From Chryseobacterium viscerum (GTDB lineage Bacteria; Bacteroidota; Bacteroidia; Flavobacteriales; Weeksellaceae): DNA of 64,000 nucleotides. Positions 44,285 to 53,438 of this stretch are shown one piece after another. Every line of letters begins with the position of its first letter. Positions within the stretch are counted from its first letter, which is position 1. The notes beneath the pieces are model-generated. The model was given only the letters and a program-made list of their open reading frames with translations, did no database searches and had not been told where the DNA came from. The stretch is from NCBI RefSeq assembly GCF_002899945.2, contig NZ_PPEG02000001.1:1-64000 (forward strand), in the 5' to 3' direction. The position numbers and the translations under genes are program-made.

Positions 44285-46039
44285 TTATTCAGACTTTGCA
44301 GGTGCTGTTCTTTCTGAAACTCCATTGGCATTGAAAGCTTCAATCTGGAAATAGTAAGCATCAGTTCTGTCGGCTCCTGTAAAGAAATATTCATTCTTTC
44401 CGTATACCATAATGCTTCCGTACATTTTATCGGGAGATTTTCCCCAATAGATCACATAGCCGTCTGCTTCAGAATTCTGCTGCCACTTCATCCAGATACT
44501 TCTTCTTTCACCATATTTTTTAGGATCGGCTCTTAAAGGAACAAAACCTTCTACTTTTGCAGGCCCTTTTCCGCCCCCTTTCCCAAACACTCTGAAACCG
44601 CTCAAAGCAAATTTTCCGGTGGGCATTTTCAGGTTTTCCATTTTCAGGAAACGGGCTTTTGCAGGGGTCTCCAATTCTACATAATCGTGAGGAACGTCTT
44701 TTGTGTTTTTACTTTTATCCACAATTACATTCCACTTCTTTCCATCATTAGATCCATAGATTTTGTATTGGTGCATTTTTCCCAGGGTTTTTCCCATAAA
44801 TTCGGCATCCTGATCTGCATAATTGATCTGAATGGCATTGATGGTAGAAACCTCACCCAGATCTGTCTGGAACCATTCTCCGGAATTTCCGGTTTTGGCA
44901 CTCCAGTAAGTTTTAATGTCTTCATCCACTGCATAATTGGGCTGGTAACCTCCTAATGTAGAGGAGACCTGAACTGGTTTATTATAATTCAGCAGCATCC
45001 ATCCTGCAAAAAGACCTTTTGAAAAATCTTTTCCCTGAGCATATTGCGGAAGATAAGTAGGATAATCTCCATAGGCTGTATTACAATACATCACATCGTC
45101 TTTATCAAAACCTGCAGGCCAGATTCCAAGTCTTCTTTCAAAATTATTTTTAGTGGAAATAAAGATGGTGGAAACGTGCCACCAGTTTTTATAATTGTCT
45201 TCAAAAGTAGCTCCATGCCCTGCTCCTCTGGCAAAACCTCCAGGCTTGTATGAAAATGGATTATGCTGCTGATACTCGAAACCTTCTAAAGGACCTTTGC
45301 TCACGTACACTCCATCAGAATATCCGCTAAACTCTGTTGCCGGAGCACCGTACTGCATATAATATTTTCCGTTATGCTTAGTCATCCATGCTCCTTCTAC
45401 GAAAGGCTGAAGAAAAACATTATCATTGTATTCACCAAAACGTTCCCATCCGTGGTCTTCAGGTTTCAGTTTAAGAATAGGTTTTACAAAACCTTCGGAC
45501 TGCAGATTTTTAACTTTAACTTCTGTTCCCAACAGAGGCCATTCATTGCTTGAGCCCCAATACAGATACAGTTTATTCTTATCTTCATCATAGTGAAATG
45601 CAGGATCCCACGCTCCTACTTTTAACGTGTCCACCGCAATTTTCCAGTCGTCTTTAGTTGGGTTTGTACTCTTCCAGATTGGGAAATCCTGTTCCCAGGT
45701 AGAACCATAAACATACAGCGTATCTTTCATTGCCCAGACTGCCGGAGCATTAAGATCATGGGTATATTTATTATCTCTTAGAAATTTTCTTTTTACAAAC
45801 TTCCAGTCCAGCATATCATCACTGTACCAGTAGCCTTCCTGGTTGGTAGAAAAAAGAAACAGTTTATTTTTAAAATTAACAATAACGGGATCTGCTGTAG
45901 CACGGTGTTTTCCCTGTTTTGAAAAAACTTCGAAAGGGGTATATCCGTAGTCTATATTAATGGGATTACAGAAAGTTTTCTGCTGACCGCCCACCATGAT
46001 TCCCAGAAAAATGGCTAATGATAAAAGATATTGTCTCAT
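44285..46039 (-). CDS. Secreted GH43-like hydrolase with discoidin and FnIII domains
   Basis: A 584-residue exported protein. It has a signal peptide (about 1-20), a five-bladed beta-propeller of GH43 type (about 25-340) with A-T-A-D-P-V-I, W-D-P-A-F and the acidic V-E-G-A-W segment, then an F5/8 type C (discoidin) domain (about 360-480, W-F-Q-T-D-L-G-E-V) and a C-terminal fibronectin-III-like domain. GH43 enzymes cleave arabinan/xylan-type glycans. It has its own promoter (46063-46096), so despite a 28-bp gap it is probably separate from the polyamine cluster upstream. Confidence 0.85.
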   Translation of the reverse strand: MRQYLLSLAIFLGIMVGGQQKTFCNPINIDYGYTPFEVFSKQGKHRATADPVIVNFKNKLFLFSTNQEGYWYSDDMLDWKFVKRKFLRDNKYTHDLNAPAVWAMKDTLYVYGSTWEQDFPIWKSTNPTKDDWKIAVDTLKVGAWDPAFHYDEDKNKLYLYWGSSNEWPLLGTEVKVKNLQSEGFVKPILKLKPEDHGWERFGEYNDNVFLQPFVEGAWMTKHNGKYYMQYGAPATEFSGYSDGVYVSKGPLEGFEYQQHNPFSYKPGGFARGAGHGATFEDNYKNWWHVSTIFISTKNNFERRLGIWPAGFDKDDVMYCNTAYGDYPTYLPQYAQGKDFSKGLFAGWMLLNYNKPVQVSSTLGGYQPNYAVDEDIKTYWSAKTGNSGEWFQTDLGEVSTINAIQINYADQDAEFMGKTLGKMHQYKIYGSNDGKKWNVIVDKSKNTKDVPHDYVELETPAKARFLKMENLKMPTGKFALSGFRVFGKGGGKGPAKVEGFVPLRADPKKYGERRSIWMKWQQNSEADGYVIYWGKSPDKMYGSIMVYGKNEYFFTGADRTDAYYFQIEAFNANGVSERTAPAKSE

Positions 46040-46062
46040 TTTCAGATTTTAAACATTCAGGG

Positions 46063-46096
46063 CAAAGTTAACTAACTTTTTTTGGTTTTCTCCAAA
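46063..46096 (-). promoter_or_regulatory. Promoter of the GH43 gene
   Basis: The minus strand reads TTTG (46093-46096), 22 nt, TAACTTTG (46063-46070), an exact -7 box. It overlaps the end of the upstream membrane-protein gene and is 24 nt from the GH43 ATG. Confidence 0.7.
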
Positions 46097-47093
46097 TAAA
46101 GCCATCCAGAAGATAATGGGTAAGCTGTGGAACGACCAACAGCGGAACCAAAAATTGAAACAGTTTTTCTGAAACCATCATATTCAAAGAAAAATGCTCA
46201 TTCCAGACCAAAGTTTCCCATAAAAATTCCTCCAGAAAAGCAAACCCTACAATGACCGCTACAAATAAAAAGACTCCCGAAAAAGATTTAAAAATCTGCA
46301 TTCTGTTCAGCTGATGATTTTCTTTTTGTTTTATTTCCTGAATATAAATCAATGCGATATATGGAATTCCATGGGAGACCACATTCAAAAAAGTAAAGAG
46401 AAGATCATTGTTAAAGTATACAATTCCAAAATACCAGGAAAGAAAAGTTCCCGTGATCAATGCTGTTTTAGGAAAATTAATATTTTTTGTTTTGAAAACT
46501 TCGAAAACAGTTTTAACGATCCAAATGATCAGAATTGTAAAATAGATGACGGTAATCAGAGGAATATAATCCGGAAGGTTTTGAAGCCATTCAAATTCAT
46601 TGTTGACAAACCAGGTAAAGGCGCGGGGTGTTTTAAACCAGTATAACATGGGATAGATTGTCGCAGAATAAACAGCTACCTCATCTATTTTTTTGCTCCA
46701 GTTATTGGACTCAAATCGGGCATAAATTCTCATAAACCCATATTGCTGGCGTATAAAATGAAAAACGGCAACCAAAGCCAGTACCGACCAAAATGTCAGG
46801 CTTCCCAATTGAAATAAAACAATACCCAATATCCAGCTTAGAACAGGAATCCCAAGATAAAGCAGTTTATTCTTCTGTATTTCACCTTTTATAAAATAGG
46901 TTTTGAACAGTGTCGAATAGACGTGGGCTACGTCTACAAAAACAATCAGGAAAAGCCATGTGTAAAAAGAATAATGGTTTTCCAATCCCTGGATCTGTTT
47001 CTGAAAAAGAAAAATAATCAACAATACCAGAAAAGGCGGTGATAAAATAAACCACCAGTCTGTTTTTGCATTGTGTATCCAAGGCTGTTTCAT
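46068..47093 (-). CDS. Polytopic membrane protein with conserved-looking histidines
   Basis: A 341-residue integral membrane protein with eight or nine predicted helices. Histidine-containing segments recur near helix ends: D-V-A-H-V-Y-S-T, F-H-F-I-R-Q-Q-Y-G, V-S-H-G-I-P-Y and L-T-H-Y-L-L-D-G-F-I-W. The pattern is reminiscent of membrane di-iron or heme proteins (desaturase/hydroxylase-like), but I do not recognise the family. It is the last gene of the speD-DUF4178-DUF350-speE-like-FAD operon (8-bp gap after the FAD gene), so it may act with the oxidoreductase. Confidence 0.75.
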   Translation of the reverse strand: MKQPWIHNAKTDWWFILSPPFLVLLIIFLFQKQIQGLENHYSFYTWLFLIVFVDVAHVYSTLFKTYFIKGEIQKNKLLYLGIPVLSWILGIVLFQLGSLTFWSVLALVAVFHFIRQQYGFMRIYARFESNNWSKKIDEVAVYSATIYPMLYWFKTPRAFTWFVNNEFEWLQNLPDYIPLITVIYFTILIIWIVKTVFEVFKTKNINFPKTALITGTFLSWYFGIVYFNNDLLFTFLNVVSHGIPYIALIYIQEIKQKENHQLNRMQIFKSFSGVFLFVAVIVGFAFLEEFLWETLVWNEHFSLNMMVSEKLFQFLVPLLVVPQLTHYLLDGFIWRKPKKVS

Positions 47094-47101
47094 ATTATAA
47101 T

Positions 47102-48694
47102 TTATATCATTTGTCCGGCCGTTCTTATTCCCTGATAAAAAGCTTCTTCAAAAATAGATATTCCCGAAAGATCAGAATGGGCAAAGAATATCTTCCCGTC
47201 TATAGGTTCTTTTGCGATCCTTGTTGATTCTCCAAAAATCTGGTTAGGAACCGGTGCAATCATAGCATGTCCTATTTTATGAAACTGCATTTCCAGAATA
47301 AAATCTTCTATTAGCGGATGTGCTTTCTTCAGATCATTCAAAACTAAAGTTTTAAGTTCAGCTTCTTTCATTGCATACAGCTTCTTCCTTGCTTTTCTGC
47401 AGTCTCCGGTTGAGAAACTTTTATAGTGGGTAATTACTCTTTCCCCTATAATCTGGTTAAGATTTTGATGTTGATCAAAGATATATCCTAATCCTGAAGT
47501 TCCATAGATTACATTATCCCAGGCCAATTCTTCATCTCCTCCGAATTCATTCTTTAAAGTAATCGTTGTTAAAAGCCACGGAACATAATTAAACGATTGG
47601 GCTTTCTTATGATTAAAAATTCTCTCGTTCACAAACTGTGGTGATGCAAACAGTACTTTATCCGCAATGATCTTTTTTGTTTTCTTCTGAATATTATCAA
47701 AGCTCAATACCTCAACTTTATCATTGAGTGTTACATCGAAGACAAGATTCCCGGGGATATGCTTCCCTTCTGTATATTTTGAGAAATGTTTTGCCAGTCT
47801 GGCATTTCCTTCCGGCCAGGTGAATACCTGATCTTTATATTTCGTGCTCCAGTTGTTCTTTCTTCCGGCAAAATAATGAATCCCCGCCCATGTGGAAACA
47901 TAGTCTATGCCTAGTCCGAAATCATCTCTGCAGGAGTAATCCAAAAGCCAGAGAAGTTCTTCTGAATGATAGTTATTTTCCTTCAGCCAGTCTTTGAAAA
48001 TGATTTTTTCAAGGTTTAAGACCTCATCTTCCTGGCTTGAATCATGCACCGGAATGGCAAACCAATATTTTCCCTGTGCATCTTTCTTCAGGCGGAACTC
48101 ATCCATCAGCTTAAAAAAGCGGTTAAGCTCTTGATGAGTTTCTGTTGAAATCCCTCTCTGAGGAACGATATCATTCTGCCAGGAGTTTTTATAGAACAGT
48201 CTTTCCTGTTGTGGAAAGGTCATTTGGTATTCATCAAGAATGGGTTCTCCGTTCTCTTCAGTTCCCAGACAGATTCCACATTCTGTCAGAAATTCTATGA
48301 TTTGTACATTCTCTTTATTGGGTAAGGGCAAATAATGAGCTCCCAACGGAAACTTTGAAAACGAGTTCTGCCCGTTGGAAGAATTTCCCCCCAGATGATT
48401 CTCCATTTCTAAGAGAAGATAATCGTTTTCATTATGCTGACTGAAAAACCGGCAAGCAGCAAGTCCTGAAATTCCCCCGCCCACAATAAGATATTGGGTG
48501 TGAATAACTTCTGAAAACTGTGGAAAATCTTTTGCCCATAACTTATGCCCAAGAACATAATTCGTTCCGGTGATTTTCAGCAACAATGACTTTACCTTTT
48601 TTCCACAATACTGTAAAAAAGGAAGCATAAGGCTACCTAAAAATATAGTTTTAAGAAAATCCTTTCTACTGTACTTTTCCCCACTCTTCATCAA
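47102..48694 (-). CDS. FAD-dependent oxidoreductase (amine-oxidase-like)
   Basis: A 530-residue flavoprotein. The N-terminus S-R-K-D-F-L-K followed by a hydrophobic stretch resembles a Tat signal (S-R-R-x-F-L-K with R-K instead of R-R). The FAD dinucleotide motif is V-G-G-G-I-S-G-L at about 68-75, followed by L-E-M-E-N-H-L-G-G-N-S as in protoporphyrinogen/amine oxidases. The start overlaps the upstream aminopropyltransferase by 29 bp, so translation is coupled. A folded, FAD-loaded enzyme sent to the periplasm that acts on a polyamine-derived product is a reasonable hypothesis; the substrate is unproven. Confidence 0.82.
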   Translation of the reverse strand: MMKSGEKYSRKDFLKTIFLGSLMLPFLQYCGKKVKSLLLKITGTNYVLGHKLWAKDFPQFSEVIHTQYLIVGGGISGLAACRFFSQHNENDYLLLEMENHLGGNSSNGQNSFSKFPLGAHYLPLPNKENVQIIEFLTECGICLGTEENGEPILDEYQMTFPQQERLFYKNSWQNDIVPQRGISTETHQELNRFFKLMDEFRLKKDAQGKYWFAIPVHDSSQEDEVLNLEKIIFKDWLKENNYHSEELLWLLDYSCRDDFGLGIDYVSTWAGIHYFAGRKNNWSTKYKDQVFTWPEGNARLAKHFSKYTEGKHIPGNLVFDVTLNDKVEVLSFDNIQKKTKKIIADKVLFASPQFVNERIFNHKKAQSFNYVPWLLTTITLKNEFGGDEELAWDNVIYGTSGLGYIFDQHQNLNQIIGERVITHYKSFSTGDCRKARKKLYAMKEAELKTLVLNDLKKAHPLIEDFILEMQFHKIGHAMIAPVPNQIFGESTRIAKEPIDGKIFFAHSDLSGISIFEEAFYQGIRTAGQMI

Positions 48695-50180
48695 AATAAC
48701 GAACTAGTATCTGGTTATCCAGACGGTTAACTTCTACGTCTTTCACTTTCATATCTTTATTAAAATAAGACATCTGTGAAAAGTTGTAATCATAGTATTT
48801 TAAACCGGGAAGCTTTCTGTAGATTCTGTTGTTTATGGGTTCGAATGAAGCCATAGAGAATCCCCACTCCCCGAAAGACGGAACATAAGTATGATAGGCA
48901 GCTGTGAAAGGAAAAATCTGATTGATCGTTTTTTCTATGCACCAGAACGATTTCGGCGCAAAATACGGAGAGGTCGTCTGAACCACAATTTTGGTATCAA
49001 GAGTTGTCAGTCTCTCCAGTTCTTTATAAAACTGCAGGGAATATAATTTTCCCAGGCTGTAGTTGGACGGATCCGGAAAGTCTATGATAATGACATCAAA
49101 CTTTTTTCTGTTCTCTTTTACCCAAATGTAGGCGTCTTTATTGATTACCTCCACTTTCGGATTGGAAAAAGAACTTTGATTCAGCCTGCGCATGGTTTCA
49201 TTGGTCTTGAAAAACTGGGTCATTTCACCATCAAGATCCACGAGGGTTATTTTTTTAACGTCTTTGTATTTCAATACTTCTCTTGCTGCAAAGCCATCTC
49301 CTCCTCCCAAAATCAAAACGTTATCAATGTTTTTTGCCATAGACATCGCAGGATGTACCAGGGCCTCATGATAACGGTATTCATCGGTGGATGAAAACTG
49401 TAAATTGTTATTCAAATAAAGACGAAACTCATGGGTATTTCTCGTCAACACAATCCTTTGGTAAGGTGAGCTTTTGGTATATACTACATTTTCCCCATAT
49501 AGCTTTTCTTCAGAATAAGATAAAATCGTATCTGAAAAAAAGAAAAGCCCAAGCAAAAAAACAAATGCCGAAATAGACTTTACTCTTAATGAAAACGATT
49601 TTGATAATTCCTTTTTAAGGTAATAACAGAGAAATATAGCAATAGAAATATTAATGAGTCCGAAAAACAGAGGGGTTTTTACAATTCCCAGCTTTGGAAT
49701 CAAAACCAATGGGAATAGAATGGATGCCAGTAATGCTCCGATATAGTCGAATGCAAAGACATTTGAAACTAAATCTTTAAACTGAACTCTGTCTTTTAAA
49801 ATGTTCATCAAAAGCGGAATTTCCACGCCAACAAGACATCCGGTAAAAAAGACGAAAAGGTAGAGAACACTTTCAAAATGTGCGAGAGTATTAAACAAAA
49901 TAAACAGCACAACAGAGCTGATTCCTCCTACGATTCCTACAAGGATTTCGATCTCAATGAATTTATCAATAAGATTTCCTTTGATGAATTTTGCAAAGTA
50001 GGAACCCACTCCCATTGAAAAGAGATACACCCCGATAATAAAAGAAAACTGCTTTACAGAGTCTCCTAAAAGATAGCTCGCCAGGGCTCCGGCCACCAAT
50101 TCATAAATCAATCCACATGTAGCAATGACGAATACTGAAAACAATAAAAGCAGCTCAAGAGGAATCCTCTTCTTATCCAT
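48666..50180 (-). CDS. Membrane-fused spermidine-synthase-like aminopropyltransferase
   Basis: A 504-residue protein with about seven transmembrane helices (residues 10-215), then a spermidine-synthase fold. The decarboxylated-SAM binding motif is G292-G-G-D-G296, the acidic residue after strand 2 is in V-D-L-D, and the catalytic aspartates correspond to D367 and D370 in D-F-P-D-P. Soluble SpeE lacks the membrane half; this fusion puts polyamine synthesis at the cytoplasmic membrane. It is encoded with speD, which makes its aminopropyl donor, and with DUF350 and DUF4178 genes. The acceptor amine is unknown. Confidence 0.88.
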   Translation of the reverse strand: MDKKRIPLELLLLFSVFVIATCGLIYELVAGALASYLLGDSVKQFSFIIGVYLFSMGVGSYFAKFIKGNLIDKFIEIEILVGIVGGISSVVLFILFNTLAHFESVLYLFVFFTGCLVGVEIPLLMNILKDRVQFKDLVSNVFAFDYIGALLASILFPLVLIPKLGIVKTPLFFGLINISIAIFLCYYLKKELSKSFSLRVKSISAFVFLLGLFFFSDTILSYSEEKLYGENVVYTKSSPYQRIVLTRNTHEFRLYLNNNLQFSSTDEYRYHEALVHPAMSMAKNIDNVLILGGGDGFAAREVLKYKDVKKITLVDLDGEMTQFFKTNETMRRLNQSSFSNPKVEVINKDAYIWVKENRKKFDVIIIDFPDPSNYSLGKLYSLQFYKELERLTTLDTKIVVQTTSPYFAPKSFWCIEKTINQIFPFTAAYHTYVPSFGEWGFSMASFEPINNRIYRKLPGLKYYDYNFSQMSYFNKDMKVKDVEVNRLDNQILVRYFDEEWGKVQ

Positions 50181-50388
50181 GAATTGCAGCGCTTATAATC
50201 ATTGAAATTCCGATGATGAATGCTCCAAAGACAATAGCCAAGGCTACGTTTTTGTTTTGAGCGATCTCATGCCATGTTTTCTCCGGTGTAAGCTTTTCGA
50301 TAACGAAATAGCATACCAGCAGAATTGCGATTCCTAAAAATGAGTAAAGAACCGAGTTTAATATTGGTAAGAAATTGATGTTGTCCAT
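50173..50388 (-). CDS. DUF350 domain-containing membrane protein
   Basis: A 71-residue protein with two transmembrane helices (about 10-30 and 48-68), one DUF350 repeat (family members often have two). It overlaps the aminopropyltransferase start by 8 bp. DUF350 proteins occur with polyamine- or peptide-ligase-type genes in other bacteria, and their function is unknown. Confidence 0.82.
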   Translation of the reverse strand: MDNINFLPILNSVLYSFLGIAILLVCYFVIEKLTPEKTWHEIAQNKNVALAIVFGAFIIGISMIISAAIHG

Positions 50389-50401
50389 AGTTTTTATATT
50401 T

Positions 50402-50593
50402 TTATTTGTGATAGTATCTGTAGAATCCTACTCTTGAATGGCTTCTTGTGGTTCCGTCACGGTATGTTTCCGTTTTGGCACAGTCGCAGACCTGATTTCC
50501 CTGGTATGTAAGGTATACAAACCATGTCATGAAACAACTACCAATCAGGCAGAGTATCCAGTTTTGTCTTATATAGTTTAAAATAGTAGTCAT
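50402..50593 (-). CDS. Small single-pass membrane protein
   Basis: A 63-residue protein with one transmembrane segment (about 12-28), two cysteines (Q-V-C-D-C) in the middle and a basic C-terminus (R-S-H-S-R-V-G-F-Y-R-Y-Y-H-K). It shares a base with the DUF4178 stop and lies 13 bp before DUF350, so it is a genuine operon member. I do not recognise a family. Confidence 0.7.
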   Translation of the reverse strand: MTTILNYIRQNWILCLIGSCFMTWFVYLTYQGNQVCDCAKTETYRDGTTRSHSRVGFYRYYHK

Positions 50594-52050
50594 TACGATG
50601 TAGAATAAGGTGAGTTTGAACTGTTATTCCATTTATTTACATTAAAGAAGTACCTTCCTATATACATGGCCACAAAAATAGCGACCATTATGAATAAAAT
50701 AAATCCGAAGTTCCAGAATGAAATGGGAAGCCATGTTGCCTTGAGCTGTACATAAGTATTGCTTGAAATAGGATCTGTAGTGAGCTTAGGCGCCTCAGCA
50801 TTAATCAGGGAATCCAGCTTTTGAGTTCCGAAAGATGCTTTAGTAAGGCCGGCGATTTCCGATGTGTCTTTTTCCAGTGTCTTTCCGTCTGCAAAGACTA
50901 TAGTTTGGGCCTTAAATAGATCGGTGACCTCTATAGTTCCTGATTTATCCCGGGATATCATCACCTTTGAATCTGGAGACTGAAGGTTGGAAAAAGTAGG
51001 TGAAGAACCTTCCTTCTCTGCAGAAATAAGAAAGTGATATTTTCCTGAGCTTACTCCACAAAGATTAAATTCTTCGGACTGACTTCCTTCTGACCAGCTT
51101 TCCCCATCTTCATATCCGTGGTATTGTTCGATATCTTTAGAGGTATAGATAATTTCATTGGTTTTTTCATTCACAAGACTCAGCTGGATATTCGCCCAGG
51201 AATTATCAACACCTGAAAATGCACTCACCTTTAATGGTGCTGAGCCTCCTGAAAGAGCAAAACTCTTGCTCACCATTTCTTTGCCCTGTACATCTGCAAA
51301 ATTGATGGTCTCCGCAAAAACGGTTTCATTAGTTCTTGAAGTATATACATACAACTGAAGCAGACATATCATCAATGCAGCCGCACAAAAAATATTTACA
51401 GTCTGTTTGATATCAAAATAATAAGGCTGAACAATCCCTACTCCTGTATAATGAGGGAGATTAGCTATTTTAAAAGCTCTTTTAACATCATATTTTGAAA
51501 TATGAACTCCGTAAAAATACTGGCTTTTCTTGCTGGTCTTCTCCTGAGAGATCATACGGGTTCCGTTGACATATTCTTTGTAGGTAGCAATACTGAAATC
51601 TATGTGTTCATCAAAAAAACCGGCTGCAGCTTCAATACTGCACTGAGAGTTTTCGTACCAGCGATAGGTTCGTCCGAGATAGGTTGGTAATTTCGAATTT
51701 TTACCTTTAAAATCATCGGGATGCATAGGAATCAGGAAAACCCAATGCCCATCACTTTCACTCAGGAAAGCATCATTTCCTTTGCTGTCTTTTAAATAGT
51801 ATTCGCGCCAGAAAATACTGGAGCCATATTTCTTGACAATAATAGCAGCTACAGTATATTCTACACCTTCAATTTTCCCTTTTTGTCCGACGTCCAAGAC
51901 CACGTTTTCTGTCGGTACTTTCAGATGCTTGATTTGTTTGTTTCCGGCTACATCAATGAGGTGAGAGCAGGTTTGGCAAACATATTCTTCAATAGGAAAA
52001 CTGAGATCTAATTTATTTTCTGAATCGCATGCTGGGCAGACGTAATGCAT
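50593..52050 (-). CDS. DUF4178 protein with zinc ribbon and membrane anchors
   Basis: A 485-residue protein. It has an N-terminal zinc ribbon C-P-A-C (about 5-8) and C-Q-T-C (about 29-32), then DUF4178 modules (E-G-V-E-Y-T-V-A-A-I and W-R-E-Y-Y-L-K-D), a transmembrane helix near 222-240, an extracytoplasmic beta-rich region (about 245-440) and a final transmembrane helix near 450-472. It begins 2 bp after speD. DUF4178 recurs next to SpeD/SpeE-like and DUF350 genes; its biochemical role is unknown. Confidence 0.85.
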   Translation of the reverse strand: MHYVCPACDSENKLDLSFPIEEYVCQTCSHLIDVAGNKQIKHLKVPTENVVLDVGQKGKIEGVEYTVAAIIVKKYGSSIFWREYYLKDSKGNDAFLSESDGHWVFLIPMHPDDFKGKNSKLPTYLGRTYRWYENSQCSIEAAAGFFDEHIDFSIATYKEYVNGTRMISQEKTSKKSQYFYGVHISKYDVKRAFKIANLPHYTGVGIVQPYYFDIKQTVNIFCAAALMICLLQLYVYTSRTNETVFAETINFADVQGKEMVSKSFALSGGSAPLKVSAFSGVDNSWANIQLSLVNEKTNEIIYTSKDIEQYHGYEDGESWSEGSQSEEFNLCGVSSGKYHFLISAEKEGSSPTFSNLQSPDSKVMISRDKSGTIEVTDLFKAQTIVFADGKTLEKDTSEIAGLTKASFGTQKLDSLINAEAPKLTTDPISSNTYVQLKATWLPISFWNFGFILFIMVAIFVAMYIGRYFFNVNKWNNSSNSPYSTS

Positions 52051-52052
52051 TT

Positions 52053-52412
52053 TTATCTGTAAATTTTGTGTTTTTGAATGGTATTAGCTTTAAAATACTG
52101 AACCACTTCATCTGCGATCTGCTCTACTTTTGTGGTGTTATCCTGGGTATAATTACATAGGAAAACGTCAAAAGTAAGCTGCTTAAATTCCGGCCACGTG
52201 TGGATACAAAGGTGCGACTCTTTAAGGATCACTGCCGAAGTAAAACTCTCATTTTCAAAAACATGATTGGTTACTCCTACAATTTCTACATCTTTAGTTT
52301 TCAGAATCTCTTCCGTAAACGTTAGAAAACCTTTGCTGTCTAATAACAAATCTTCTGACTCTGTTTCCAAAGTCAGAAGAATATGTAAACCTTTACTTGA
52401 TAATGGGTTCAA
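52053..52412 (-). CDS. speD: S-adenosylmethionine decarboxylase (SpeD-type proenzyme)
   Basis: A 119-residue bacterial-type AdoMet decarboxylase that autocleaves to form a pyruvoyl group and makes the aminopropyl donor for polyamines. All three key residues align: cleavage-site serine S66 in K-E-S-H, H71 in I-H-T-W-P-E and C86 in F-L-C-N-Y, spaced exactly as in the Thermotoga enzyme (S63/H68/C83). It starts 20 bp after the CtlX-like gene and 2 bp before the DUF4178 gene. Confidence 0.92.
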   Translation of the reverse strand: MNPLSSKGLHILLTLETESEDLLLDSKGFLTFTEEILKTKDVEIVGVTNHVFENESFTSAVILKESHLCIHTWPEFKQLTFDVFLCNYTQDNTTKVEQIADEVVQYFKANTIQKHKIYR

Positions 52413-52432
52413 TTAATTTTTTCGTAAATATA

Positions 52433-53356
52433 TTATTTTTTTGGAAGAAAAACCTCAGCAAGCATACATCTTGCGCTTCCTCCTCCATTTACTTCAATGG
52501 TATTCAGGTCTGAATAGATAATTTCGCAGTATTTTTCAATAGCTGCAACCTGTTCTGTTGTTAAAGACTGGTAAGCAGTCTGGCTCATCACCAGGAATTT
52601 CTCTCCGTCTTTGTTCTGAACCTGAAGCATATTTCCCGCAAACTGCTGCATCTGGTCTTCTGAAATCTCAATAATTTCTTTTCCGGAACCTTTAATGGTT
52701 TCAATTACCTTTTCTCTTTCCAATTCATCATCGATACAGTCTAGGCAGATTACTACAAACCTATCAGCCACACACATCATTACGTTGGTATGATAAATAG
52801 GAAGTCTTTCTGTTCCTACTGTCTGGAATGAATGGAAAACAACCGGAGCGAAGCCATATTTTGTACAGAATTCTCTGAATAGTTTTTCATCTAATCGTAA
52901 AGAAACAGAACCGTAAGCAATTTTATTGTCATGATCAAAAATCATACTTCCCGTTCCTTCCAGAAAGTGTCCCTGTGTTTCAGAAAAAGACCAGTCATCA
53001 ATTTCAGCGACTTCAAAGCCTTGCCCCTGGATGCTTTCAATAATATCTTCTCTTCTTTCCACTCTTCTGTTGGATGCGAACATCGGGTATAAAACCACTT
53101 TCCCGTCTTTATGGAAACTTACCCAGTTATTTGGGAAAATAGAATCCGGCGTATGAGGATCCAATGTATCTTTTATCGTGATTACATTGATTCCTTTTCC
53201 TCTCAGTTTTCCAACAAAGGTATTGAACTCAGCCAAAGCTTTGAACTGGATATCAGAACCTGTCTGTTCCACCTGGAAGTAATTGTTTTTCGCTGTCTCA
53301 GCGTTGTAACCGAATGCAATCGGTTCTATCATTAATACTGTATCTGTTGTTTGCAT
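52433..53356 (-). CDS. ctlX: CtlX-like amidinotransferase/arginine-deiminase family hydrolase
   Basis: A 307-residue guanidino-group-modifying enzyme (pentein fold) matching the group named CtlX (citrulline utilization hydrolase, formerly annotated arginine deiminase). The acidic F-P-N-N-W, F-L-E-G-T-G-S, histidine Y-H-T-N-V and catalytic cysteine C297 in G-G-G-S-A-R-C are in the expected order. It precedes speD by 20 bp, linking arginine/citrulline breakdown to polyamine formation. The exact substrate (citrulline or arginine) is uncertain. Confidence 0.88.
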   Translation of the reverse strand: MQTTDTVLMIEPIAFGYNAETAKNNYFQVEQTGSDIQFKALAEFNTFVGKLRGKGINVITIKDTLDPHTPDSIFPNNWVSFHKDGKVVLYPMFASNRRVERREDIIESIQGQGFEVAEIDDWSFSETQGHFLEGTGSMIFDHDNKIAYGSVSLRLDEKLFREFCTKYGFAPVVFHSFQTVGTERLPIYHTNVMMCVADRFVVICLDCIDDELEREKVIETIKGSGKEIIEISEDQMQQFAGNMLQVQNKDGEKFLVMSQTAYQSLTTEQVAAIEKYCEIIYSDLNTIEVNGGGSARCMLAEVFLPKK

Positions 53357-53438
53357 TTTTTTTGATTAAAAGATTGAAAATTAAAAGATTGAAAGAGTAC
53401 GCTCCTCCACTCTCAAACCCTAAGACTTTCCCACCCAA

